From Phenylobacterium sp. NIBR 498073 (GTDB taxonomy: Bacteria > Pseudomonadota > Alphaproteobacteria > Caulobacterales > Caulobacteraceae), in contig NZ_CP114599.1 of the NCBI RefSeq assembly GCF_027286305.1, forward strand, positions 2,418,001 through 2,482,000: 64,000 nt of DNA, read 5' to 3'. The notes below the pieces were generated by a model. It ran no database searches. It was not told where the DNA came from and worked only from the letters and a program-made list of their open reading frames with translations. This document shows positions 44,175 to 52,427 of this stretch, piece after piece. A program made the translations under genes and the position numbers. Numbering within the stretch: position 1 is the first letter of the stretch; each line of letters begins with the position of its first letter.

Positions 44175-45503
44175 ATGACGGCGGGCGTCCAGGCGCGAGT
44201 TTTGATCGTCGCGAAGGACGATGCGGTTGCTGGCCCCCTGGCCGAGGGCCTCGATCGGCTGGGCTGGCGCACGGTGACGGCCCGGGGCCCCTACGCCGCC
44301 GCGGCTACGCTGGCCGATCTCAATGTCGAGGCCGCGATCGTCGACCTCGCCAGCGGCGGCCACGAGGCGCTGACCATGGCGCGCCGCCTGAAGTCGGCCT
44401 GCGCGCCGCGCCGGATTCCGGTCATCGCGATCGGCGATCCCGGCCCCGAACTCGAGACCTACGACTTCGACCTGACGCTGGCCGCACCTGTCCATCCGGC
44501 CCAGATGGTCATGCGGCTGGAGACCCTGGTGCGCACCGCCGTGGCCGAGGAAGAGTTCGAGCTTCGGCTGGAGACCTTCGCCGAACGCGGGCGGCGGCTG
44601 GACATGCCCGAGCCCGAATCCACGCCCTATCAGGTGCTGGCGATCGGCGAGCCGGCTCCGCAGTTCCTGGCCCTGGCCAACGCCCTGACCCGTTCAGGCG
44701 CCGAGGTCGTGGGCGCCTTCACCGCCTATACCGCCTTCGACTACCTGCATGAGCGTCCGTTCGACGCCGTCGTGCTATGGGCCGGCGACACCAGCCAGGA
44801 GGCGCTGTCCATCGCCGCCGGCATGCGCCGAAACACCCGCCTCTATCACACGCCCGCCCTGCTCTACATGCGCCAGGAGAGCTACGTGACGATGTCGGAG
44901 GCCTACCATCGCGGCGTCTCCGACGTGGCTTCGCCAGAGACGCCGGAGACCGAGACCGCCCGCCGCGTGCTGGAGCTGGCCCGCAGCTATCGCCGTCAGA
45001 CCGCGGTCCGCCGGGCGCTGGAACTGGCGCGCACGTCGGGCCTGATGGATGCGGCCACCGGCCTCTTCACGCGCGACCTCTTCGCCCGCCATGCCGGACG
45101 TCTGGCCCAGGCCTCGCGCGAGCGCGGCCGCCCGCTGTCGGTCTGCGTGCTCAAGGTGGCCGAGCGCACCGACGTCTCCGCCGCACGCGCCGCCGGCTGG
45201 CTCGACCGCGCGATCCCGCAGATCGGCTCGATGATCGGCCGCCTGGTCCGCGTCGAGGACACCGCCGCGCGCCTCGGCCAGGAAGTCTTCGCCCTGGCCC
45301 TGCCGGCCACCGGCAAGGCCGCCGCCCGCGCCGCGGGCGAGCGCATCGCCGCGGTCATCGGCTGCACCGCCTTTGAGGCCGGCGACGGCCAGCCGCCGTT
45401 CGTGGTCGATTTCGACATCGGCGTCGCCGAGGTCACCTCCCCCGAAAGCGTCGGCAAGGCGCTCGAAGAGGCCGCGGCAAGGGCTCACCAGAAGGCGAGC
45501 TAG
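44175..45503 (+). CDS. popA: PopA-like cyclic-di-GMP effector (REC-REC-degenerate GGDEF)
   Basis: The 442-residue protein has two receiver-like domains, the first with Asp57 in AAIVDLASGG and the second without a phosphoacceptor (VVLWAGDTS), followed by a GGDEF domain. The active-site loop reads GQEVF instead of GGDEF/GGEEF, so cyclase activity is unlikely, while the inhibitory-site motif RVED (359-362) is intact at the correct distance. This is exactly the pattern of Caulobacter PopA, a PleD paralogue that binds c-di-GMP and helps recruit CtrA to ClpXP for degradation before S phase. The likely start is ATG 44175. A hairpin follows the gene. Confidence 0.85.
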   Translation: MTAGVQARVLIVAKDDAVAGPLAEGLDRLGWRTVTARGPYAAAATLADLNVEAAIVDLASGGHEALTMARRLKSACAPRRIPVIAIGDPGPELETYDFDLTLAAPVHPAQMVMRLETLVRTAVAEEEFELRLETFAERGRRLDMPEPESTPYQVLAIGEPAPQFLALANALTRSGAEVVGAFTAYTAFDYLHERPFDAVVLWAGDTSQEALSIAAGMRRNTRLYHTPALLYMRQESYVTMSEAYHRGVSDVASPETPETETARRVLELARSYRRQTAVRRALELARTSGLMDAATGLFTRDLFARHAGRLAQASRERGRPLSVCVLKVAERTDVSAARAAGWLDRAIPQIGSMIGRLVRVEDTAARLGQEVFALALPATGKAAARAAGERIAAVIGCTAFEAGDGQPPFVVDFDIGVAEVTSPESVGKALEEAAARAHQKAS

Positions 45504-45515
45504 AACGTCCCGGTA

Positions 45516-45537
45516 CGGCGAGGATCGGCCCTCGCCG
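45516..45537. terminator. Hairpin after popA
   Basis: CGGCGAGG (45516-45523) pairs with CCTCGCCG (45530-45537) over 8 bp with a 6-nt loop, 13 nt after the popA stop. There is no T-run, so it may be a weak terminator or an mRNA-stabilising stem. Confidence 0.5.
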
Positions 45538-45634
45538 AGGACCAGCGGCCGCGGCGGCTGCAACAGCCTCCATGGCCAGCCGGCCCTCGCGCGCGCTCGG
45601 CGCCACATGATGTGGCCGCGGTCAGGAGGTCGGG

Positions 45635-45760
45635 ATGAAAGCCTTGATGGTTCTCGCAACAATGGCCGTCGCCGCGCCCACCTTGGCGGTTCCTCCAGCG
45701 CCGGCGGCGCCCCAAGGTCTGTTCGGCCTGCACCCCATTGCGGACATTTGCGGGAAGTGA
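45635..45760 (+). CDS. 41-residue secreted peptide, possibly truncated by a repeat
   Basis: A full AGGAGGT ribosome site 4 nt before ATG 45635 and a clear signal peptide (MKALMVLATMAVAAPTLAVP) argue for translation. The rest, PAPAAPQGLFGLHPIADICGK, ends inside a copy of the local repeat (HPIADICGK is encoded by the core at 45731-45747). It is probably the 5' end of a secreted protein whose C-terminal part was replaced by the repeat. It is too short for standard ORF lists. Function unknown. Confidence 0.45.
   Translation: MKALMVLATMAVAAPTLAVPPAPAAPQGLFGLHPIADICGK
45731..45747 (+). repeat. Degenerate repeat core, copy 1
   Basis: CACCCCATTGCGGACAT, one of five related 17-mers in this 2-kb patch. 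It forms the 3' end of the short secreted-peptide gene. Confidence 0.6.
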
Positions 45761-45792
45761 AAGCTACACTGCGCAGCTTTTGGGGCGTTGAG

Positions 45793-46071
45793 ATGAGCGA
45801 ACAGGCCGACGCGTCCGAGATTTGGTTCGAGCGGATTGGGCCGACCCTCGGATGGTTCGGCTCCTACAGCCCGACCACGATGAAAGGCTTCTATGTGCTC
45901 CTCGCGCACATGTTGCCGGTGCTCATGCTCTGGGTCGTCCCCCTATCGCTGCTGGCGCATTTTCAGGTGGTCGCCGGGCCCGTTGTGTTCGTGCTCGTGT
46001 TTCCAGTGGTCATCGGCTGCCTTGTCTCGCTCATGCGGACTGCGCACCGACACAGTGCCCCACGGACCTAA
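45793..46071 (+). CDS. Small membrane protein, function unknown
   Basis: The 92-residue protein starts MSEQADASEIWFERIGPTLG and has two predicted helices (FYVLLAHMLPVLMLWVVPLS and VVAGPVVFVLVFPVVIGCLV) with a basic C-terminal tail. ATG 45793 was chosen because an earlier in-frame start would lie in popA-overlapping sequence; no good ribosome site is visible, apart from a GTTGAG just upstream. I recognise no family. It is the first of a row of small membrane proteins separated by repeat cores. Confidence 0.55.
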   Translation: MSEQADASEIWFERIGPTLGWFGSYSPTTMKGFYVLLAHMLPVLMLWVVPLSLLAHFQVVAGPVVFVLVFPVVIGCLVSLMRTAHRHSAPRT

Positions 46072-46165
46072 CGATCGAAATCCATCCCTTCTGGGACTTT
46101 GTAGTCGTCGGCTCTCCGGTATGGCAGCGACGTCCGTAGTCTGTGCAGCAGCTTTGGACCGAAAT

Positions 46166-46182
46166 CGACCCGTTGCGGACGT
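46166..46182 (+). repeat. Degenerate repeat core, copy 2
   Basis: CGACCCGTTGCGGACGT, preceded by GAAAT as in the two long repeat copies. It lies 435 nt after copy 1 and 435 nt before copy 3. Confidence 0.65.
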
Positions 46183-46206
46183 CCCACGCGCTGGCAGTAT
46201 ACCTGG

Positions 46207-46488
46207 ATGGGAAACGTCATCGCCGTCACCCTCGCATCGGCAATAGTCGGAGGCTATTTTACCATCGGCTTCGCACTCTTCTCCTACGCGGCGGTGAGCG
46301 CGCCGAAATCCGAAAACGTGAAGGCATGGCCTCATCCGCTGGCATTTATGGGCCCTTGGATTTGGTCGTACGTATTCAGTGGTCGCCACCTTGGCGCGAA
46401 CGACCCCGTTCTGAGCGGTCTCGTCCGGAGTTGGCGGGTGACTATGATCCTTCTTCCAATTGGGTTCTGGGCGTTGTTTGCCATCTAG
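46207..46488 (+). CDS. Small membrane protein, function unknown
   Basis: The 93-residue protein MGNVIAVTLASAIVGGYFTI... has a first hydrophobic helix, a polar middle (SAPKSENVKAWPHP) and a second helix at the C-terminus (MILLPIGFWALFAI). Base use is less GC-rich at third positions than in neighbouring core genes. No ribosome site is clear, and no family recognised. It sits between repeat cores 2 and 3. Confidence 0.5.
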   Translation: MGNVIAVTLASAIVGGYFTIGFALFSYAAVSAPKSENVKAWPHPLAFMGPWIWSYVFSGRHLGANDPVLSGLVRSWRVTMILLPIGFWALFAI

Positions 46489-46519
46489 GTGCCGAGCTTC
46501 GTGCAACGCCCGCTTCCCG

Positions 46520-46615
46520 CCCCTCGACGACGTTTGAGACGTCTGCTCTCGGGCGCGGCGCCCTATGTCCGTTGTCGGGACTGAAGCCTACGATTGGAAT
46601 CGACCCGTTGTGGAC
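46520..46615 (+). repeat. 96-bp direct repeat, copy A
   Basis: Starting CCCCTCGACGACG and ending CGACCCGTTGTGGAC, this copy matches 47336-47431 with about 12 differences over 96 bp and no gaps. It contains a short dyad, GACGT-ttgag-ACGTC, and ends in the 17-mer core (copy 3). Reading through it gives the false N-terminus MSVVGTEAYDW of the following reading frame. Confidence 0.85.
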
Positions 46616-46648
46616 CCAAGAGCCATGTGCGTGAGCCTAGGGGGTGAG

Positions 46649-46975
46649 ATGAGCTGGCAGGCGCGCGTTCGACGTCGTCAAGAGGGTCGAAGGCTTAAGT
46701 TCTTTGCGCTCCTCGCGCTGCTCTTCTTGGCTTGGTTCGCAGGTGTGGCGCTCTTTTGGCTGGTGCATGTGATCACTCTAGGCCCTCCATCAGTACAGCG
46801 GCTCATGGCGGTCTACCTCGGAATTGGAGCCGCGCTCCTAGCTGCATTCGCCAAATGGGGGCCGACTCTACCATTTCGCGGGCGCGCTCCCGAGGAAGCA
46901 GCTGCCCGAGCCTTCTTCGCGCGGGAGAGCGTGCGATCCGATGACAACAAGTTTGAGCCGGGCCTAGAGCCATAG
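46649..46975 (+). CDS. Small membrane protein, function unknown
   Basis: This 108-residue protein starts at ATG 46649 (MSWQARVRRRQEGRRLKFFA), preceded by GGGGGTGAG. Two helices are predicted (LLALLFLAWFAGVALFWLVH and LMAVYLGIGAALLAAFAKWG), then a charged tail RESVRSDDNKFEPGLEP. The frame is open upstream to 46565 but that part is translated repeat. Function unknown; it follows repeat copy A. Confidence 0.55.
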   Translation: MSWQARVRRRQEGRRLKFFALLALLFLAWFAGVALFWLVHVITLGPPSVQRLMAVYLGIGAALLAAFAKWGPTLPFRGRAPEEAAARAFFARESVRSDDNKFEPGLEP

Positions 46976-47115
46976 ATCCGCTCCCCCATCTGAGATGATC
47001 ACGAGGTCTGCTCATGGGTAGGATGGCTTAGGTCCGCTTCTGGCCGGCGGCCTAGTGACCGCTCGCGACCCTTCGGAGCTTCGAACGCGACCGTGACGAG
47101 GGACGGTTCAACGTT

Positions 47116-47400
47116 TTGATCGGCGCGCGCGCCACTTTTTGGCACGTGGAGGTGTGCGAACGGACCGAAGATGGATGGCGTCTCGCTGGAATGACCAGAG
47201 AGACCAAAGACCTGTGGGGAGATACCTACTGGTTCGAGATGCATACCGGCGCAAACACCCGGGTTGAGTATTGCCTACAAGGAGTGGGTTCGCACGGACA
47301 CTCCGGTGGAGCTAGGGGCCTAGGTCCGCAATCCACCCCTCGGCGACGTTTGAGACGTCTGCTCTCGGGCGCAGCGGCCTATGTCCGTTGTCGGGACTGA
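47116..47400 (+). CDS. Doubtful small ORF running into a repeat
   Basis: This 94-codon frame opens at a TTG and reads FWHVEVCERTEDGWRLAGMT and GDTYWFEMHTGANTRVEYCL, which looks protein-like. The last 20 or so codons are translated repeat copy B, however, and there is no good start or ribosome site. It is probably a gene fragment whose ends were lost when the repeat inserted or recombined; the opposite strand is open over part of it as well. Confidence 0.3.
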   Translation: MIGARATFWHVEVCERTEDGWRLAGMTRETKDLWGDTYWFEMHTGANTRVEYCLQGVGSHGHSGGARGLGPQSTPRRRLRRLLSGAAAYVRCRD

Positions 47401-47431
47401 AGGCCATGGCTGAAATCGACCCTTAGCGGAC
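47336..47431 (+). repeat. 96-bp direct repeat, copy B
   Basis: This copy aligns without gaps to 46520-46615 and includes core copy 4 (CGACCCTTAGCGGACGT at 47417-47433). The stop codon of the minus-strand membrane-protein gene (47423-47425) and the stop of the plus-strand fragment (47400) both lie inside it. Confidence 0.85.
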
Positions 47432-47713
47432 GTTCGACCGAAGGTTTCGCAATACCAGAGCTAGGCCAGCGGCAGCGCTGGCCGGTATGAGCCAATAGGC
47501 AGCGTTCCACGCCGCAATTTCTGGATCCAGCAAAGCGCGCCAGAGACCGGGTCTCAACAGAAATTGACTAGCGGGTATGAGCAGGCCGACTGGGAGAACG
47601 GCGACTGCAAATCGTGCGCCCCACCGCCGAGAGCCCACGAACGTTACGACCCACCCAAGCGCGAGGCCGAGGAGTAGAGGGCCGTAGTTGGTGTGAACAG
47701 CGTAGACCACCAT
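47423..47713 (-). CDS. Small membrane protein on the minus strand, function unknown
   Basis: This 96-residue protein has three hydrophobic segments (YGPLLLGLALGWVVTFVG, RFAVAVLPVGLLIPASQFLL and WNAAYWLIPASAAAGLALVL). ATG 47713 is preceded by an AGG-containing stretch but no strong ribosome site. The last residues (NLRSNVR) are encoded by repeat copy B. Family not recognised. It is the only gene of this patch on the minus strand. Confidence 0.45.
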   Translation of the reverse strand: MVVYAVHTNYGPLLLGLALGWVVTFVGSRRWGARFAVAVLPVGLLIPASQFLLRPGLWRALLDPEIAAWNAAYWLIPASAAAGLALVLRNLRSNVR

Positions 47714-47745
47714 CGTGGGAACCTAGGCTGTCGCGCGTCCTGTTT

Positions 47746-47762
47746 CCACCCATTGCCGACAT
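47746..47762 (+). repeat. Degenerate repeat core, copy 5
   Basis: CCACCCATTGCCGACAT, followed by an ACCGCTTTTGGGCGG stretch, in the 213-nt gap between the small membrane-protein gene and the mfd 3' end. The remainder of that gap shows no gene. Confidence 0.5.
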
Positions 47763-47926
47763 AAGAGAGGACCGCTTTTGGGCGGCAACTGCTCACCGGG
47801 ACTTGAGGGCGTCAGAAGCCTCCAGAGCTGCCCAGCCGCTCCGACCGTCGGCGCACCTGCGTTTCGGGTTGGCGGACGCCGCCAGCCTTGAGCGGCCCCG
47901 CTGTCCGGCGCTGACCGCCCCCCGCC

Positions 47927-50900
47927 TCACGCCGCCAGCTTCGCCAGTTCGCTGAGGATGCCCTCGGCCGCCGCGAGGCGCTGCTCGGGGGTCTCCCATT
48001 CGCCCTTCACCACGACCTTGTGGTCGGGGCGGATCTTCCAGGCGACCTGGTTCTTCTGGACGAAGCCGACCAGGCCCATCGGGTTCTTGAACTCGTCGCC
48101 GCGGAAGGTGACGACCGCGCCCTTCGGCCCGACGTCGATCTTGGCGACGTTGGCTTCGCGGCACATGCCCTTGATGGCCACGACCTTGAGCAGCTGACCG
48201 GCTTCCGGCGGCAGCGGGCCGAAGCGGTCGATCATCTCGGCCGCCAGCGCCTCGCGGTCGCCCGCCTTCTCGGCGTCCGACAGGCGGCGATAGAGCGACA
48301 GGCGCACGTTGAGGTCCGGCACGTACTCGTCGGGGATCAGCACGGCGGCGCCGGTGTTGATCTGCGGCGACCATCCACGGTCGGCGGCCTCGCCCTTGCC
48401 GGCCAGTTCCTTGAGCTCGTTGACTGCGTCTTCCAGCATCTGCTGGTACAGCTCGACCCCGATCTCGCGGATATGACCCGACTGCTCGTCGCCGAGCAGG
48501 TTGCCGCCGCCGCGCTGGTCCAGGTCGTGGCTCGCCAGTTGGAAGCCGGCGCCCAGGCTGTCGAGCGATTGCAGCACCTTCAAACGGCGCTCGGCCGACA
48601 GCGTGATCTGCTTCTCCGCCGGCGTGGTCAGATAGGCGTAGGCCCGCGCCTTGGCCCGCCCGACGCGGCCGCGCAGCTGGTACATCTGCGCCAGGCCGAA
48701 CATGTCGGCGCGGTGCAGGACCATGGTGTTGGCGGTCGGGATGTCGAGGCCGCTCTCGACGATGGTCGTCGACAACAGCACGTCGTACTGGCCCTCGTAG
48801 AAGGCGCTCATCACCTCCTCAAGCTGGGTCGGGGCCATCTGGCCATGGCCGACCACGAACTTCACCTCGGGCACCTGCTCGCGCAGGAATTTCTGCAGAT
48901 CCGGCAGGTCGCTGATCCGCGGGGCCACGTAATAGGCTTGGCCGCCGCGATACTTCTCGCGCAGCAGCGCCTCGCGAATGACCACGGGGTCGAACGGCGT
49001 GATGTAGGTCCGCACCGCCAGCCGGTCGACCGGCGGCGTGGCGATGATCGACATCTCGCGGATGCCGGACAGCGACATCTGCAGCGTCCGCGGGATCGGC
49101 GTCGCCGTCAGGGTCAGCATGTGCACGTCGGCGCGAAGCTCCTTGAGCTTCTCCTTGTGCTTGACCCCGAAATGCTGCTCCTCATCGACGATCACCAGGC
49201 CAAGGTTCTTGAAGCCCACCTGCTTGGAGAGCACCGCATGGGTGCCGACGATGATCTCGACCTCGCCGTTGGCCAGCGCCGTACGGGTCTCGCTGGCTTC
49301 CTTGGCCGGCACCAGTCGCGACAGCCGGCGAACCTTCACCGGCCAGCCCTGGAACCGCTCCGAGAAGGTCTTGTAGTGCTGGCGGGCCAACAAGGTGGTC
49401 GGCGCCACGACGGCGACCTGCTGGCCGCTCATGGCGACCACGAAGGCCGCACGCAGCGCGACCTCGGTCTTGCCGAAGCCGACGTCGCCGCAGATCAGCC
49501 GGTCCATCGGCTTGCCGGCGCCCAGGTCCTCCAGCACGTCGCCGATGGCGTTGAGCTGGTCCTCGGTCTCCTCGTACGGGAAGCGAGCGCAGAACTCGTC
49601 GAACACGCCATGCGGCGGGACGATAGCGTCGGTGTCCTTGGTCGCCCGCTCGGCCGCGATGCGAATAAGGCCGATGGCCATTTCCCGCAGGCGTTCCTTG
49701 GCCTTGGCCTTGCGCGCCTGCCAGGCCGCGCCGCCCAGGCGGTCGAGCTGAACCCCCTCCCCATCGCTGCCGTAGCGGGTCAGCAGGTCGATATTCTCGA
49801 CCGGAAGGTAGAGCTTGGCCTCGCCGCCGTATTGCAGCTCCAGGCAGTCGTGCGGCGCGCCCGCGACGTCAAGGGTCTTCAGCCCCTCGTAGCGTCCAAT
49901 GCCGTGATCGATATGGACGACCAGGTCGCCCGGCGTCAGCGACGAGGCCTCGGCCAGGAAATTCGATGCGCGGCGGCGGCGGCGCGGCCGCGCCAGGCGA
50001 TCGCCGAGGATGTCGGTCTCGGAGATGACCGCAAGCTTCTCGGTCTCGAAACCCGACTCCAGCGGCAACACCACGCGCTGGAAGATTTTCGGATCAGCCG
50101 AGCGCGCCGCGTCCCAGTAGGGCGCGAGCGAGATGTTCTTCAGGCCGTGATCGGCGAGCATGGCGCCCAGGCGGTCGGACGAGCCGTCCGACCATGAGGC
50201 GAACAGCACACGCTTGCCCTCGCCGACCAACCGCTTGGCATGGTCGGCGGTCGCCTCGAACAGATTGACCGAGTCCTGCTGGCGCTCGGCCGTGAAGGCG
50301 CGGCCCTGGCGCGCGCCCATGTCGATGACGCTCTCGCCCTCGACCTCCTGGAAGGCCGAGAACCGCCGGGTCGCAAGAACCGCGAGCCGCTCGCGGTACT
50401 CGTCGGCGTCCATGTAGAGCCTGGTCGGCTCCAGCGGCCGATAGTGCACCTTGCGGTCGGCCTGGGCGCGGGCGTCGTAGGCGTCCTCGATCATCGAGAG
50501 CCGCTCGTCGCGGGCGCCGTCGGCCAGGTGGTCCAGGGCGATCAGGGTGTCGGCCGGCAGATAGTCGAGCAGCGTCGCCATCTCCGGGTAGAACAGCGGC
50601 AGCCAGTGCTCCATGCCCGCCCGGCGGCCGCCCTCGCTGACCGTGTCGTAGAGCGGATCGCCGCCCGGCGCTCCGAACGCCTCGACATAGCCGCGGCGGA
50701 AGCGCGAGACGCTGTCCTTGTCCAGCAGCGCCTCGCTGACCGGCAGCAGCGAGATGTCCTTGAGCTGGCGGGTCGAGCGCTGGGTTTCGGGATCGAAAGC
50801 GCGGATCGATTCCAGGGTGTCGCCGAACAGGTCCAGGCGGACCGGCTCGTCCGCGCTCGGCGGGAACACGTCGATCACCCCGCCACGGATCGCAAACTCG

Positions 50901-51415
50901 CCGCGTTCCGACACCGTTGAGGCGCGCTGATAGCCGTTGATCGCGAAGTAGCGCTCCAGGTCGGCGATCTCGACGACGTTGCCGACCGTCGCCGAATAGG
51001 CGCCGCCCTCGACCGCCGATTTCGGCGGCGTCCGCTGGATCAGCGCCGGCACCGTGGTCACCAGCAGGGCCGGCTTCTTGGCGTCGAAGCCCTTGGCCAG
51101 CCGCGCCAGGGCGGTCATCCGCTCGGCGGCGACGCCGGCCGAGGGCCCGATACGGTCGTAGGGAAGGCAATCCCACGAGGGGAACCGCACGATTTCGACG
51201 TTCGAGGCGAAGAACGAGAACGCATCGACGAAGGCCGACAGCCGCGAGGCGTCGCGGGCCACGAACACCGAAAGCCCGCCCCGGGCCTTGACGATGTCGG
51301 CCATGACCAGCGCGTCGAAACCCTCCGGTGCGCCGACTAGGTCGAGCCGGCCGGGGTCCTGGGCGATGCGCCGGGTCTCCGCCGCCGTCGGCGCCCGGAA
51401 ACCGTCAGCCGCCAC
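47927..51415 (-). CDS. mfd: Transcription-repair coupling factor Mfd
   Basis: This protein of about 1162 residues releases stalled RNA polymerase and recruits UvrA. The UvrB-homology N-terminal region includes VEIVRFPSWDCLPYDRIGPS, followed by the RNA polymerase-interaction domain (LTPGDLVVHIDHGIGRYEGL). The helicase domain has GDVGFGKTEVALRAAF, DEEQHFGVKHKE, LTATPIPRTLQMSLSG and QLRGRVGRAKARAYAYL, and a C-terminal TRCF domain follows. GTG 51415 is preferred because GAGGGG lies 8 nt before it; TTG 51445 would give ten more residues and a larger overlap. It overlaps the 3' end of sdhE by 11 nt. Confidence 0.96.
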   Translation of the reverse strand: MAADGFRAPTAAETRRIAQDPGRLDLVGAPEGFDALVMADIVKARGGLSVFVARDASRLSAFVDAFSFFASNVEIVRFPSWDCLPYDRIGPSAGVAAERMTALARLAKGFDAKKPALLVTTVPALIQRTPPKSAVEGGAYSATVGNVVEIADLERYFAINGYQRASTVSERGEFAIRGGVIDVFPPSADEPVRLDLFGDTLESIRAFDPETQRSTRQLKDISLLPVSEALLDKDSVSRFRRGYVEAFGAPGGDPLYDTVSEGGRRAGMEHWLPLFYPEMATLLDYLPADTLIALDHLADGARDERLSMIEDAYDARAQADRKVHYRPLEPTRLYMDADEYRERLAVLATRRFSAFQEVEGESVIDMGARQGRAFTAERQQDSVNLFEATADHAKRLVGEGKRVLFASWSDGSSDRLGAMLADHGLKNISLAPYWDAARSADPKIFQRVVLPLESGFETEKLAVISETDILGDRLARPRRRRRASNFLAEASSLTPGDLVVHIDHGIGRYEGLKTLDVAGAPHDCLELQYGGEAKLYLPVENIDLLTRYGSDGEGVQLDRLGGAAWQARKAKAKERLREMAIGLIRIAAERATKDTDAIVPPHGVFDEFCARFPYEETEDQLNAIGDVLEDLGAGKPMDRLICGDVGFGKTEVALRAAFVVAMSGQQVAVVAPTTLLARQHYKTFSERFQGWPVKVRRLSRLVPAKEASETRTALANGEVEIIVGTHAVLSKQVGFKNLGLVIVDEEQHFGVKHKEKLKELRADVHMLTLTATPIPRTLQMSLSGIREMSIIATPPVDRLAVRTYITPFDPVVIREALLREKYRGGQAYYVAPRISDLPDLQKFLREQVPEVKFVVGHGQMAPTQLEEVMSAFYEGQYDVLLSTTIVESGLDIPTANTMVLHRADMFGLAQMYQLRGRVGRAKARAYAYLTTPAEKQITLSAERRLKVLQSLDSLGAGFQLASHDLDQRGGGNLLGDEQSGHIREIGVELYQQMLEDAVNELKELAGKGEAADRGWSPQINTGAAVLIPDEYVPDLNVRLSLYRRLSDAEKAGDREALAAEMIDRFGPLPPEAGQLLKVVAIKGMCREANVAKIDVGPKGAVVTFRGDEFKNPMGLVGFVQKNQVAWKIRPDHKVVVKGEWETPEQRLAAAEGILSELAKLAA

Positions 51416-51695
51416 GAGGACCGCCCCTCGCTTCGTAAGCTTCAAAGCGGAAAGTCTTGATCATGCGCATGATTTCGCCGTCGAACTCGGGCGGCGTCGG
51501 GGTGCGCTCGACGATCCACTCATAGAGGTCCTGGTCGGCCTGCTCCATCAGCGCCTCGAAGGCGTCGAGTTGCTCAGGGCTCAGCGTGTGGGCATAGGTG
51601 TCCGCGAACGGCCCCAGGATGAGGTCCGCTTCCCGGAAGCCCCGGTGCCAGGCCCGGAACTTCAAACGCTTCAGTCGTGTGTCGTCGGTGCTCAT
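51405..51695 (-). CDS. sdhE: Succinate dehydrogenase assembly factor SdhE
   Basis: This 96-residue protein has the SdhE/Sdh5 core KRLKFRAWHRGFREADLILG with the RGxxE motif that contacts the flavinylation site of SdhA. SdhE promotes covalent FAD attachment to succinate dehydrogenase. ATG 51695 gives the common start MSTDDTRLKRL. The overlap with mfd is compact and suggests joint transcription. Confidence 0.92.
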   Translation of the reverse strand: MSTDDTRLKRLKFRAWHRGFREADLILGPFADTYAHTLSPEQLDAFEALMEQADQDLYEWIVERTPTPPEFDGEIMRMIKTFRFEAYEARGGPRGG

Positions 51696-51757
51696 GGGAG
51701 AGCGGCCGATATAGGCCGCTACGCCCACGCGCGCCAGAGCGCGTTCGCTGAAAAGGC

Positions 51758-52351
51758 TCAGCCCCAGTCGCCGCCGCGCCAGGTGAAGGCCACCTGTTTG
51801 AACGGCGTGTCGCCGACCTGCAGCGCCCCGGTCGCGACGGTCAGGCCGTCCTTGCCCTTCGTGCCCTTGGTCTTCTTCAGCGCCGCAGGGTCCAGCTTGG
51901 CGTCCAGCCGCACCTCGCCCAGCTTGGGATGGCTGCCCACCAGGCGGATGCGATCGTCGGTGACGGCGTATGCGGCCGGCAGCACCTTCAGCTTCACCGA
52001 ATAGACGACGTTGCCCAGCGCGTTCTTTCGGGCCGGGCTGGTGATGTCGACGAACTCCAGCATCACCGGGGCGTAGGTCTTGGTCCGCTCGCCCTTCTCC
52101 CAGTCGTTGAAGCCCATCTGGCCGGCGATGTGCAGGTTGTCGAGCCGGTAGTCGCCGACCTTCACCTCGGCGGTGGGCAGATAGTAGCCGAACTGGGCGT
52201 CGCCCTTCGGACGGGTCAGGCCGGTGAACGTCGGATCGACCGGTACGGCGGGCTCGGCCACCGGAGCCTTGGCCTGCTCGACCTGTTCGGCCGCAGGGCT
52301 GCAGGCCGCGAGCATGGCGACGCCGACGGCCGCCAGAAGCGCTTTACGCAT
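51758..52351 (-). CDS. Lipoprotein of unknown function
   Basis: This 197-residue protein begins with a signal sequence ending in LAAC (MRKALLAAVGVAMLAACSPA), so it is lipid-anchored. Beyond that it shows a mostly beta-rich, charged region with no motif I recognise. AGGGGGG lies 8 nt before ATG 52351. It starts 76 nt from the divergent recG gene and ends 62 nt before the sdhE start in the same direction. Confidence 0.75.
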   Translation of the reverse strand: MRKALLAAVGVAMLAACSPAAEQVEQAKAPVAEPAVPVDPTFTGLTRPKGDAQFGYYLPTAEVKVGDYRLDNLHIAGQMGFNDWEKGERTKTYAPVMLEFVDITSPARKNALGNVVYSVKLKVLPAAYAVTDDRIRLVGSHPKLGEVRLDAKLDPAALKKTKGTKGKDGLTVATGALQVGDTPFKQVAFTWRGGDWG

Positions 52352-52427
52352 ATGATTTCCCCCCTGGGTTTTGCCGAACTTCATCATGGGCGCCGCAGGC
52401 TGTCCATGGTCGCGCTATGTTCCGGCC

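Noticed and set aside
46565..46648. N-terminal extension MSVVGTEAYDW of the 108-residue membrane protein
   Set aside because: It is translated repeat copy A; a better start with a G-rich upstream site lies at 46649.
46999..47244. 81-codon minus-strand ORF
   Set aside because: No ribosome site, no hydrophobic or conserved segment, and it runs against the more protein-like plus frame.
45635..47762. Integron cassette array with attC sites
   Set aside because: No integrase, no RYYYAAC/GTTRRRY core pairs seen in the repeats, and one gene points the other way.
45731..47762. CRISPR array
   Set aside because: Repeat copies are degenerate, with spacers of hundreds of bases that contain ORFs; no cas genes.
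48020..50197. 725-codon plus-strand ORF over mfd
   Set aside because: Shadow of the mfd coding strand; no motif, no ribosome site.
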